The notes under the pieces were generated by a model. The model saw only the letters and a program-made list of their open reading frames with translations, ran no database searches and was not told the DNA's origin. Below are positions 24,582 through 30,418 of a DNA stretch of 32,261 nucleotides, one piece after another (position 1 is the stretch's first letter; every line of letters starts with the position of its first letter). This DNA is from a virus, in the IMG/VR virus record IMGVR_UViG_3300048028_000107, positions 1 through 32,261 of that record. One strand, given 5' to 3'. The position numbers and the translations under genes were made by a program.

Positions 24582-24610
24582 ATTATAGCAAAAAAAAGCC
24601 CCAATTTCAT
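24582..24610 (-). promoter_or_regulatory. Promoter of the basic-peptide cluster (minus strand)
   Basis: On the minus strand TGCTATAAT is an extended -10 (hexamer 24587-24582); ATGAAA (24610-24605, four of six matches to TTGACA) lies 17 bases upstream, inside the terminator hairpin loop. The predicted start falls on or next to the A of the ATG at 24575, giving a leaderless message. TATAATAGGGCA is identical to the capsid promoter string. Confidence 0.6.
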
Positions 24611-24615
24611 GGGGC
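24590..24615 (-). terminator. Intrinsic terminator of the early minus-strand operon
   Basis: Read on the minus strand, GCCCC (24615-24611), an eight-base loop, GGGGC (24602-24598), then eight T (24597-24590). It lies 22 bases after the stop of the last early minus-strand gene and directly before the promoter of the basic cluster, insulating the two transcripts. Confidence 0.88.
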
Positions 24616-24637
24616 AAAGACCTACTAGGGGAATAAA

Positions 24638-24877
24638 TTATTCTTCATCAAACATCTCAGGATGTTCAAGACTTAACTGCTCTTCGGTAGGTGGCTCATT
24701 TACTTTAGCCATCTCTTCCTCAATCTGACCCCATATCTGTATAATTTCTTTTCTAGCATAACCACTAGCATTTCTATACACAGAAGCAGTCAATACATTA
24801 ATTAACTCTTCGCGTATATCAGATAGTTGATAAGCGTCTATCCTGTCAAACATAATCTGTAAAGTAAAATCATTCAT
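24638..24877 (-). CDS. Small acidic hypothetical protein, end of early operon
   Basis: A 79-residue protein that starts at ATG 24877 behind GAGGTG and stops just before the operon terminator. It is mostly helical (DAYQLSDIREELINVLTASV, YARKEIIQIWGQIEEEMAKV) with an acidic, Pro/Glu-rich tail ending EMFDEE. I recognise no family. The acidic character contrasts with the basic cluster just downstream. It may be a small regulator or inhibitor; there is no direct evidence. Confidence 0.65.
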   Translation of the reverse strand: MNDFTLQIMFDRIDAYQLSDIREELINVLTASVYRNASGYARKEIIQIWGQIEEEMAKVNEPPTEEQLSLEHPEMFDEE

Positions 24878-24885
24878 ATAACACC

Positions 24886-25275
24886 TCAGTTATAACTGAT
24901 TGGTTCGTAGTTCTCGTCTTCATCCATCTTCTTAAACTCTTCCCTGTAATGCTTTGCTATTTCTTTTCTCAACAACTTGTTAGTCTTCATTAAGACCTGC
25001 CACTTCTCTCTGAGCATCTCCATGTGTCCCTGCCCTAACGTATCCTCTAGCCACTTAGTAAACTCTAGTGGGTTAGCAGTAAACTTCATGTGGCAGTAGT
25101 GACATAGACATACAGCGTTATCCATTGACCACCTGACTGACTTAGCAGACCTGCCATAGATGTGGGCGCATTCCATTCTGCCCTCTACCTTGCCACAGCT
25201 TTCACATACATGACCTGCTTTCTTCCTGACTACATCACTAAACCATTTGTCTGCCGCATCACGTTTTATTGCCAT
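24886..25275 (-). CDS. HNH nuclease, NinG-like recombination protein
   Basis: A 129-residue protein with a zinc-binding HNH core: Cys24-x2-Cys27 (CESC), AHIYGR with His38, Asn53 (MDNAVC), and Cys58-x2-Cys61 followed by His62. The following NPLEFTKWLEDTLG helix is typical of small phage HNH/NinG-like proteins. I chose ATG 25275 (behind AAGGA) rather than the open frame to 25314, because it follows the end of the upstream gene with a 17-base overlap. In lambda, NinG works with the recombination system; here the exonuclease and annealing genes are about 4 kb away on the other strand. Confidence 0.8.
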   Translation of the reverse strand: MAIKRDAADKWFSDVVRKKAGHVCESCGKVEGRMECAHIYGRSAKSVRWSMDNAVCLCHYCHMKFTANPLEFTKWLEDTLGQGHMEMLREKWQVLMKTNKLLRKEIAKHYREEFKKMDEDENYEPISYN

Positions 25276-25702
25276 TCTTAAAATCCTTTGTAGGGAATGA
25301 TACATAGAGTCCATATTGTTCTGCCAAGTGTCTGGTTATTGTTTCTGCTACTAATGGTACTTCATCTGTGGACAACTGCCTACTGCTTTCATCCTTGTTA
25401 GGGTACATTGCTCTTTGAACTGTCATCCATATCAAGTCCATCACACTGCGGTCAGTCCAAGGGCATTCAATAGGCTTGCTCAACACTGGGCTTGTGATTA
25501 CACAAGGAAACCCTGCATCGTTACACCTTTTGGCTATCTCCTTACAGAACACCCACATAGCATTGTTTTGTTTAATGCTTCTAGGCTTGCCTAGCTTGTA
25601 CTCAAACGTAACGTACTTGTGCTTCTCATACATCTGTTTAACAAACTCAGTGTACATTGATAGCTTTTTAGGGCAGTTGACTGTCCATGCAGAACCATTC
25701 AT
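25259..25702 (-). CDS. Conserved phage protein, possible recombination accessory (NinB-like position)
   Basis: A 147-residue protein starting at the ATG at 25702, which overlaps the previous stop as ATGA and has AAGGA seven bases upstream; a GTG at 25708 is less likely. Key stretches: YVTFEYKLGKPRSIKQNNAM (read after a beta start), KEIAKRCNDAGFP, WTDRSVMDLIWMTVQRAMYP and AETITRHLAEQYGLYVSFPT. I know this family from phages, next to NinG or HNH genes. A single-strand-binding recombination mediator like NinB is suggested by the K-x-R-x3-QN start and position, but I am not sure. It is followed by the HNH gene. Confidence 0.65.
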   Translation of the reverse strand: MNGSAWTVNCPKKLSMYTEFVKQMYEKHKYVTFEYKLGKPRSIKQNNAMWVFCKEIAKRCNDAGFPCVITSPVLSKPIECPWTDRSVMDLIWMTVQRAMYPNKDESSRQLSTDEVPLVAETITRHLAEQYGLYVSFPTKDFKNGNKT

Positions 25703-26007
25703 AGGCACATCCTTAAATATTTATTCATCATCTTCTCAGATTCAGTCTCACATCTATCAGGTATGACAACAGAATTACTGTAATTAGTGCCATCCGCCCT
25801 GCAAAATGGTTTTCTTTTAGGGGCAATCACTTGATCTGTAATAACCTTGCCCTCAATATGACCCATTCTAGTCCTTAATGTAGGAATAGCAAGACCAGTT
25901 TTTTCTGCTAACTCTCGATAAGTGTAAGAATTGCCTTTGATAAACTTGTCATTAGTAGTGCCTACAAACTTATACAGATTTTCACCACCATGTTTTTTTC
26001 TATTCAT
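25699..26007 (-). CDS. Small HTH-containing phage protein
   Basis: A 102-residue basic protein. YTYRELAEKTGLAIPTLRTRM (residues 28-48, read in parts) is a good helix-turn-helix. The rest is basic, with KRKPFCRADG and a Cys near each end. ATG 26007 has GGAG eight bases upstream and follows the previous TGA by two bases; an upstream TTG is unnecessary. It may regulate early genes or help DNA replication. The end overlaps the next gene as ATGA. Confidence 0.65.
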   Translation of the reverse strand: MNRKKHGGENLYKFVGTTNDKFIKGNSYTYRELAEKTGLAIPTLRTRMGHIEGKVITDQVIAPKRKPFCRADGTNYSNSVVIPDRCETESEKMMNKYLRMCL

Positions 26008-26009
26008 TA

Positions 26010-26219
26010 TCAACTCTCCATGTAGTATTCAGCTACACTACACTTCTCATTGTAGCGGTTGGTTACACTCTTGCGGTCAGTCTTTATGTCGTGACCCTGT
26101 TCTTTCAGCTCAAAGATTCTAGCCGCCACTTGTGTGATGCCTAGTTCTTCAAAAGCATTCAGGCAGGTTAATTTTTTACCATCTTTTAGATAATCTAAAA
26201 CTCTCTCTACTTGTGTCAT
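26010..26219 (-). CDS. Small HTH protein (HTH_55-like)
   Basis: A 69-residue helix-turn-helix protein: MTQVERVLDYLKDGKKLTCL, then NAFEELGITQVAARIFELKE, a winged-helix-like arrangement familiar from short phage proteins. AGGAG lies a few bases before the ATG. Its first 53 bases, and the ribosome site ahead of them, occur a second time at 26832-26890, fused to the end of the replication gene. Likely a regulator of replication or of host DNA contact; no target is visible. Confidence 0.75.
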   Translation of the reverse strand: MTQVERVLDYLKDGKKLTCLNAFEELGITQVAARIFELKEQGHDIKTDRKSVTNRYNEKCSVAEYYMES

Positions 26220-26228
26220 TGTGTTCTC

Positions 26229-26792
26229 CTATTTTGGATAGTTTTGAATTGGGTAATTTAACGCTTTCATATATATTTTTTTTTGCCTCTTGTTTCCTAT
26301 AAAGATTACATATCTATGTTTTGGGCTTCTATAAACTCTTTTAGTTTTATCGCCTAAACTGTGTCTACTGTGCTTACCGTTTGCTGATGCTTGGTCAGTT
26401 CTTCCTTTTGTTGTGCCAGTAAATAAAAAGTTTGTAGCCTGATAAACATAACCTGTATGCTTTTGTGCTGTGTCTGCATAACTGACAATAATTTTTGGCT
26501 TTGGTAATAGCTTCAAAGATTGTGCTATAAGATAACTCGCTTCATTTTTGTTGTTATTAATTAACACAAGTCTATTTAATTCTATCACATCCTGCTTAAA
26601 TTCAATTCCACAAATACCTTTGCATAATGTATGTGATGCAGGTGAGCCATAAGATATAAGACCAACCATTTTTTCACCATCAAACAAACCGAAAGCATAA
26701 GATATTGACGGCATCCTTTTTGCGTAATGCAAATTCAGGATTAAATCTTTAGTTTCAGCATAGCTTATTTGCTTAACCTTCAATCCTTTCAT
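26229..26792 (-). CDS. Mom-like adenine DNA modification protein
   Basis: A 187-residue protein with the pattern of phage Mu Mom-type GNAT-fold proteins: LHYAKRMPSISYAFGLFDGE (21-40), VGLISYGSPAS (43-53), ELNRLVLINNNKNEASYLIA (71-90), IIVSYADTAQKHTGYVYQATNF (101-122, read in parts). Mom of Mu modifies adenines of phage DNA and blocks many host restriction enzymes. The C-terminal basic tail (KHRYVIFIGNKRQKK) could bind DNA. Regulation of the Mu type (Dam and Com) is not seen; it has GGGGGAG two to three bases ahead of ATG. It is flanked by the chimeric scar upstream and the HTH gene downstream. Confidence 0.82.
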   Translation of the reverse strand: MKGLKVKQISYAETKDLILNLHYAKRMPSISYAFGLFDGEKMVGLISYGSPASHTLCKGICGIEFKQDVIELNRLVLINNNKNEASYLIAQSLKLLPKPKIIVSYADTAQKHTGYVYQATNFLFTGTTKGRTDQASANGKHSRHSLGDKTKRVYRSPKHRYVIFIGNKRQKKIYMKALNYPIQNYPK

Positions 26793-26809
26793 AACTCCCC
26801 CAGTTATTG

Positions 26810-26884
26810 TTAGTTAGCCCATGATCTATCGGTTAGCTTCTTACCATCTTCTAAATATTTTAATACTCTCTCTACTTGTGTCAT
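26810..26884 (-). pseudogene. Chimeric gene scar: HTH start fused to replication-gene end
   Basis: A 24-codon frame that reads MTQVERVLKYLEDGKKLTDRSWAN and stop (shown in two pieces: MTQVERVLKYLEDGKKLT + DRSWAN). The first 18 codons match the start of the HTH gene at 26219, including the AGGAGAnnACA ribosome site; the last eight codons (LTDRSWAN) match the end of the replication initiator (24 of 26 bases). The join lies at a shared Leu-Thr coding sequence (TTAAC/CTAAC). It is the sort of novel joint left by unequal recombination. It overlaps the preceding gene as ATGA, so it may still be translated. Confidence 0.88.
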
Positions 26885-27138
26885 TGTAGTCTCCTGTATT
26901 GGAAGTGTTCATCCCAGTTTTTTTTGCTTGCATCAAACTCTATAAAGCAATTTATTAAATTATCCAGTATTTCTTTTAAGTCAGTCAGTCCATCACTTTC
27001 CATATCCAACTTGATTTGCATAAAGTCTATAGCCATAGACGCGCGATGTAATTGTATTATTACGTTGTATGCAGAATGGCTCTTATATGCATCGTATCTG
27101 CGCTCAAAAAGGTCAGATGGTATATTGTATTCAGACAT
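26881..27138 (-). CDS. Small helical hypothetical protein
   Basis: An 85-residue protein starting behind AGGAG, 9 bases after the initiator stop. It is helical (RRYDAYKSHSAYNVIIQLHR, MAIDFMQIKLDMESDGLTD, LKEILDNLINCFIEF) and ends FQYRRLQ, the TGA overlapping the ATG of the scar. No family is recognised. It occupies the same kind of slot, between initiator end and HTH start, that mom occupies next to it, so it looks like an alternative cassette. Confidence 0.65.
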   Translation of the reverse strand: MSEYNIPSDLFERRYDAYKSHSAYNVIIQLHRASMAIDFMQIKLDMESDGLTDLKEILDNLINCFIEFDASKKNWDEHFQYRRLQ

Positions 27139-27147
27139 TTATTACTC

Positions 27148-27861
27148 CTAGTTAGCCCATGATCTATCAGTTAATGCGAGTTCAATATCGCGTTTCTTTA
27201 TTTGATCAGGTTTTTTCGCCACCTTTGTTAGTGTAGGGGCTTCAACCTCATCTTCCCACCTTGCATTGTTTAGATAGGTTGACGCATGAGGTATAAATGT
27301 TTTGTTCGCATCACTCCACTCGCCATGTTTTATCCGCAACGCAATGTTCTCAGCTATCAGCATTACAGTATTGTCATTAAGTTTGAGTTTATCCCATGCT
27401 TTCTTAGCTTGTGCCTTGCCAACCTTTCTTGGGTAAACAGTCCAGAATGATTCAAAATGATCTATATTATTAACTGTAATATTAGATGTAGTATTAACTG
27501 TATTATTATCCTTAAACTTTTCTTTAATAGGGTCTTTAACTTTTCTTTGTGGGGTATTTAACTTTTCTTTAATACCCCCATTAAGTAATCTTATATACCT
27601 ATTTAAGATTTGTTTAGTACCCCTATCCTGTTCCATCTCAATGCTGACGTAGCCTGCGTCTTTTAGACTACCTATCCACTTACTAATAGATACCTTACTT
27701 ACGTTATATAGTTCTGCAAAGTATCCGTTAGTTGCCCAACAATATCCTTTCTCATTGCAAAGTGCAGTGATCTCACCATATAAAAGTTTGGCGTTAGGCG
27801 TTAGACTCTCATCGTATCTGACGTTAGCAGGGATGATTGCGTAGTAACCTTTCTTATCCAT
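27148..27861 (-). CDS. Replication initiator, lambda O-like layout
   Basis: A 237-residue protein. Residues 1-80 form a winged HTH of the phage replisome-organiser type (YYAIIPANVRYDESLTPNAK, GYCWATNGYFAELYNVSKVS, WIGSLKDAGYVSIEME). Residues about 96-134 are a Lys/Asn-rich linker. Residues about 135-205 (HFESFWTVYPRKVGKAQAKK, HGEWSDANKTFIPHASTYLN, NARWEDE) match the C-terminal domain of such initiators that contacts the helicase loader. The linker-coding DNA holds direct repeats, as the lambda origin lies inside O. ATG 27861 overlaps the repressor end by 8 bases; an earlier GTG-type start in that gene is unlikely. Confidence 0.82.
   Translation of the reverse strand: MDKKGYYAIIPANVRYDESLTPNAKLLYGEITALCNEKGYCWATNGYFAELYNVSKVSISKWIGSLKDAGYVSIEMEQDRGTKQILNRYIRLLNGGIKEKLNTPQRKVKDPIKEKFKDNNTVNTTSNITVNNIDHFESFWTVYPRKVGKAQAKKAWDKLKLNDNTVMLIAENIALRIKHGEWSDANKTFIPHASTYLNNARWEDEVEAPTLTKVAKKPDQIKKRDIELALTDRSWAN
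27470..27578. repeat. Iteron-like repeats within the initiator gene; candidate origin
   Basis: On the plus strand the core ACTTTTCTTT with TTwA ahead occurs at 27512-27525, 27535-27548 and 27557-27570, at 23- and 22-base steps; the last two are identical over 14 bases. Beside them TTAACTGTAwTATTA occurs at 27470-27484 and 27494-27508 (24-base step, one difference) in very AT-rich DNA. The last copy sits in the loop of GGGGTATT (27551-27558) / AATACCCC (27571-27578), an 8-base inverted repeat. Iterons next to an AT-rich stretch in the initiator linker is the lambda ori layout. Confidence 0.65.
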
Positions 27862-28060
27862 GTTCACCTGCCCTGATAAACTCGCTGACTGGTACCTGGA
27901 ATAGATCAGACAGTGCAACTAGTGTGGCACAGCTTGGATCGCGATGGTTGTTTCTTATCAAACTAACAGTAGCAGGAGATAGTCCACCCTCTCTTGCTAT
28001 ATCAGCTTGGGTCATGCGGTGTGTAGTCATATAAAAGTCTAGCGATTTGTTAATATCCAT
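27854..28060 (-). CDS. XRE-family repressor (Cro/CI-like)
   Basis: A 68-residue helix-turn-helix protein: MTQADIAREGGLSPATVSLI (16-35) is a clear XRE HTH, followed by DPSCATLVALSDLFQVPVSE and a short tail. It has no peptidase or oligomerisation domain like CI, so it is Cro-sized. AAGGAG is five bases from the ATG. It is the first gene of the leftward operon and faces the rightward early promoter, so it probably binds the palindrome between the two promoters. It would regulate early transcription and possibly its own. Confidence 0.85.
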   Translation of the reverse strand: MDINKSLDFYMTTHRMTQADIAREGGLSPATVSLIRNNHRDPSCATLVALSDLFQVPVSEFIRAGEHG

Positions 28061-28085
28061 GTTGTCTCCTTAGTAATTTGTACTC

Positions 28086-28114
28086 ATGATATACTAATGT
28101 AAAATAATTTGCAA
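28086..28114 (-). promoter_or_regulatory. Leftward promoter for repressor and replication operon
   Basis: Minus strand TTGCAA (28114-28109) and TATCAT (28091-28086) at 17-base spacing (four and five of six consensus matches). It starts transcription about 20 bases before the repressor ATG. Its -35 lies in the ATTTGCAAAT palindrome, so the repressor could block it. Confidence 0.6.
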
Positions 28115-28119
28115 ATAGT
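28104..28119. promoter_or_regulatory. Candidate operator between the divergent promoters
   Basis: ATTTGCAAAT (28107-28116) is a perfect palindrome, with further symmetric A/T (28104 with 28119) outside two mismatched pairs. It overlaps the leftward -35 and lies just upstream of the rightward -35. It fits the size of an XRE dimer site. No second copy was seen, which weakens the case. Confidence 0.45.
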
Positions 28120-28121
28120 TA

Positions 28122-28150
28122 TTGACAGTAGTGTAAGCATCAACTAATAT
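28122..28150 (+). promoter_or_regulatory. Rightward early promoter
   Basis: TTGACA (28122-28127), perfect, and TAATAT (28145-28150) at 17 bases. It should start transcription near 28157, ahead of the early genes at 28183. This is the best sigma70 -35 in the window and the counterpart of a lambda PR. Confidence 0.8.
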
Positions 28151-28182
28151 GTCGGTACACAAACACAAGAGAGGACAGCAAA

Positions 28183-28530
28183 ATGGATAGACCAATCATA
28201 TTTGAAGAGTATAACTTCAGCAAAGCAGAGACTCAGTTCCCTTTGATAAACAGAAACAGCACCAGTAAAGAGATAGAAGACGCTGCGTGGCAATACACTA
28301 CAGATTTGTTGCGCGATGATTCTATTTTACTGCAAGAGGTATTTGTTGGTGAGTATCTAGGAGATATGGGTATCATAGAAAGTTACCACAGTCAGGTTTT
28401 AGAGGCTGTATCTGAAGAAAACTATGCTAAGATAGGTAAGCTAGTTGAGGCTTGCATGGCTGAGTTCAACAAGAAGACTGTTGATTATATTGAAGAACAC
28501 ATTACACAAATGGAGTATAGATATGTCTGA
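28183..28530 (+). CDS. Early hypothetical protein
   Basis: A 115-residue acidic protein, first gene of the rightward early operon, behind GAGGA. It is helical (SKEIEDAAWQYTTDLLRDDS, ESYHSQVLEAVSEENYAKIG, LVEACMAEFNKKTVDYIEEH). I recognise no family. Position just behind the early promoter suggests a product needed early, such as a host takeover or regulatory factor. Its stop overlaps the next gene by 8 bases. Confidence 0.7.
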   Translation: MDRPIIFEEYNFSKAETQFPLINRNSTSKEIEDAAWQYTTDLLRDDSILLQEVFVGEYLGDMGIIESYHSQVLEAVSEENYAKIGKLVEACMAEFNKKTVDYIEEHITQMEYRYV

Positions 28531-28708
28531 TTTAAATAATATGAGCGACTATGATCGCGGAGAGTATGACTGCATTCATGGGCATCCCGCCAGAGAATGC
28601 GAAAACGAAAACTATTACTATGGTTATGGCGATGCGTATGCCAAAGAGCAGTGCAGACCATATTATAGTGATGAGCAAATGTTAGAGATTATGAGGAGTG
28701 AAAGATGA
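28523..28708 (+). CDS. Small Tyr/Asp-rich early protein
   Basis: A 61-residue protein starting at ATG 28523 behind GGAG (an open frame further up to 28445 lies within the previous gene and is not needed). It has YDRGEYDCIHGHPAREC, a YYYGYGDAYAKEQC stretch with three Cys, and an acidic C-terminus. YDRGxxD...GYGDxYAxEQ-type small proteins are seen in phages, and the layout vaguely recalls ribosome modulation factor. Function unknown. It ends in ATGA overlap with the annealing gene. Confidence 0.65.
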   Translation: MSDLNNMSDYDRGEYDCIHGHPARECENENYYYGYGDAYAKEQCRPYYSDEQMLEIMRSER

Positions 28709-29256
28709 GTAACGTATGGACAACACTGTCAGCGATTGACGTATCAAAACACATTGAGAAGAAGGGTAACTTGAGTTACCTTTCATGGGCGTATGCTTGG
28801 GGTACACTGATGAAGTATTACCCTGAAGCTACTTACTTTTACGATGAGCCTAATGTAGACCCTAATGGGACTGTAGAGGTAGAGGTAGAGTTGACTATCG
28901 AGGGTATCACTAGACGTATGTGGCTACCTGTGATGGATCATAGGAATAAAGCTATTGTAAACCCAACATCAAGAGATGTGAGTGATGCTAGAATGCGATG
29001 CTTAGTTAAGTGTATTGCTATGTTTGGACTTGGGCATTACATCTACGCAGGGGAAGACCTGCCACTAGCTGTATCAGATTCGCCTATCACTGAGATACAA
29101 TCGGCTAAGTTAAAACAGTTGCTTGAAAAAACAGAGAGCGATGTTAAGAAGTTCTGTCAGGTGTTCAAGTGCAAGACTGTTGATGAGTTATCAGTAGCTC
29201 AGTATGATAGGGCTATCTCAATGTTGGAGAAAAAAATTGCAAATACTGCAAGCTGA
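28705..29256 (+). CDS. Single-strand annealing protein, Sak3/DUF1071 type
   Basis: A 183-residue recombinase of the DUF1071 family (Sak3 group, RecT/Redbeta superfamily), which anneals complementary single strands. Motifs: LSAIDVSKHIEKKGNLSYLS and WAYAWG at residues 8-33, TIEGITRRMWLPVMDHRNKA in the middle, then RCLVKCIAMFGLGHYIYAGE and DLP (about 95-118). The C-terminal part is a helical extension ending in LEKKIANTAS. The start is an ATGA overlap. The exonuclease overlaps its end by 20 bases, making a two-component recombination pair. Confidence 0.9.
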   Translation: MSNVWTTLSAIDVSKHIEKKGNLSYLSWAYAWGTLMKYYPEATYFYDEPNVDPNGTVEVEVELTIEGITRRMWLPVMDHRNKAIVNPTSRDVSDARMRCLVKCIAMFGLGHYIYAGEDLPLAVSDSPITEIQSAKLKQLLEKTESDVKKFCQVFKCKTVDELSVAQYDRAISMLEKKIANTAS

Positions 29257-29833
29257 CCAAGGCACACAGGAGTGGCTAGACGCTAGGTTAGGTAGACCCA
29301 GTGCTAGTCAGTTCTGTAAGTTAGTCACTACGGCAGGGAAGCCTAGTGCATCTGCTGATGATTATATCAGTGAGATGATTGCAGAAAGAATCACAGGGGA
29401 GCGTGAGCCTATCTACGTAAATGAGTGGATGCAGAGAGGCACAGAGTTAGAGCCTGAAGCCAGAGCAACCTATGAGTTTATGAATGGTGTTGACGTAGAA
29501 GAAGTAGGGTTTATACTAGATGACTCAGGAGAGTTCGGTTGCAGCCCTGATGGATTAGTTAATGATGATGGTGGGGTAGAGTTTAAATGCCCTGCCCCAA
29601 AGAACCACATAGCATGGAGCAGAAAGGGCGTATGTCCGAGTAAGCATTATGCACAGGTACAGGGTTGCTTGTATATTACAGGCAGAGAATGGTGGGATTT
29701 TATGTCCTATCACCCTGATATGAAGCCCTTTATTGTAAGGGTAGAGCGCGATGAAGAGTTCATTGCAAAACTGGCTGAACAAATTAGTCTAGCCGTAGAG
29801 GAAATCAAATCAGAAGTGAGGAATTTAACATGA
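29237..29833 (+). CDS. YqaJ/lambda-type exonuclease
   Basis: A 198-residue alkaline-exonuclease-type nuclease, partner of the annealing protein. Active-site residues: Asp105 in SPDGL, Glu115-x-Lys117 in VEFKCP, and Gln140 in YAQVQG; Glu70 lies in the upstream helix, with QEWLDARLGRPSAS at the N-terminus. No ATG fits, but TTG 29237 has GGAG eight bases upstream and gives the family start; an open frame to 29204 is out of place. Short for YqaJ but complete in motifs. The stop overlaps the next gene as ATGA. Confidence 0.9.
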   Translation: MQILQADQGTQEWLDARLGRPSASQFCKLVTTAGKPSASADDYISEMIAERITGEREPIYVNEWMQRGTELEPEARATYEFMNGVDVEEVGFILDDSGEFGCSPDGLVNDDGGVEFKCPAPKNHIAWSRKGVCPSKHYAQVQGCLYITGREWWDFMSYHPDMKPFIVRVERDEEFIAKLAEQISLAVEEIKSEVRNLT

Positions 29834-30123
29834 GTAAGATAGGTGTTTCAGTATCTATAGATGTGACAAAGATTGATAAGTCACGCATCAAAGAAGTAAC
29901 CAAGAAAGATGGGTCAGTGGCAAAGTATGTAAACCTAACTACCTTTATCAACCCAAGTGAAGAAGACCAGTATGGTAATCATGGGTTCATATCGCAAAGC
30001 ATGACCAAAGAAGAGCGTGAAGCAGGTGAAGAACGCCCGCCCATTCTAGGTAATGTTAAGGTTATATTTAATGAAGCTCCACAAAAGCAAGCGAGCTTTA
30101 TCTCAGAAGATGTACCATTTTAA
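29830..30123 (+). CDS. Small single-stranded DNA-binding-like protein
   Basis: A 97-residue protein. It is beta-rich at the N-terminus (GVSVSIDVTKID, YVNLTTFINPSE) and ends in FISEDVPF, like the acidic-aromatic tip of SSB proteins that recruit partners. It lies directly after annealing protein and exonuclease, as SSB genes do. Full OB-fold evidence is lacking because it is short. It probably protects ssDNA in recombination or replication. Confidence 0.72.
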   Translation: MSKIGVSVSIDVTKIDKSRIKEVTKKDGSVAKYVNLTTFINPSEEDQYGNHGFISQSMTKEEREAGEERPPILGNVKVIFNEAPQKQASFISEDVPF

Positions 30124-30133
30124 GGGGTAAAAC

Positions 30134-30328
30134 ATGCCTAAGAAGAATGTAGAAAAAGCAATCAAAGACGCTCACGATTCAGCCGATAAAGCTATTGATG
30201 AGGCGCAAGCAGAACTCAGGGAAACAAGACAAGAAGTAATGGCGTGGCTCAAGAAAGAGTACACGTTCAAACGCTCTGAGTTAATCGTAATTGGCGGTAG
30301 CGTTATCGCAACACTATTACTCCTCTAG
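30134..30328 (+). CDS. Small coiled-coil, tail-anchored membrane protein
   Basis: A 64-residue protein: a charged helix (VEKAIKDAHDSADKAIDEAQ, AELRETRQEVMAWLKKEYTF) followed by one C-terminal membrane segment (ELIVIGGSVIATLLLL). This resembles the layout of small tail-anchored inner-membrane proteins such as ElaB/YqjD, but no family is certain. AAGGGG precedes the ATG. It could attach phage or host components to the membrane. It ends 139 bases before the next gene, where a separate promoter region begins. Confidence 0.65.
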   Translation: MPKKNVEKAIKDAHDSADKAIDEAQAELRETRQEVMAWLKKEYTFKRSELIVIGGSVIATLLLL

Positions 30329-30332
30329 GTTA

Positions 30333-30383
30333 AGGCGTTAGCCTGTGTAACTGGCTTGGTTCACCAGTAACCGCAACGAACCA
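30333..30383 (+). promoter_or_regulatory. Leader with alternative hairpins
   Basis: Three short stems are possible: AGGC/GCCT (30333-30336 with 30341-30344), ACTGG/CCAGT (30350-30354 with 30364-30368), and TGGTTC/GAACCA (30357-30362 with 30378-30383). The last two overlap and exclude each other. No T-run follows. It could be a small switching leader or chance; the region is otherwise non-coding. Confidence 0.3.
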
Positions 30384-30398
30384 TTACAATTTGGTATA

Positions 30399-30418
30399 TA
30401 CTGTATGAATAAACAGCA
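30399..30418. promoter_or_regulatory. LexA-like SOS box ahead of the phosphoesterase
   Basis: TACTGTATGAATAAACAGCA matches the gammaproteobacterial LexA consensus TACTG-(TA)5-CAGTA at 16 of 20 positions, including CTGT-N8-ACAG. It lies 50 bases before the phosphoesterase ATG. A TATAAT at 30442-30447 lacks a good -35. SOS control of this gene pair is inference. Confidence 0.6.

Noticed and set aside
30350-30390. tRNA-like GGTTC box in the gap before the phosphoesterase
   Set aside because: No acceptor stem, anticodon arm or CCA context can be drawn; it is not a tRNA.
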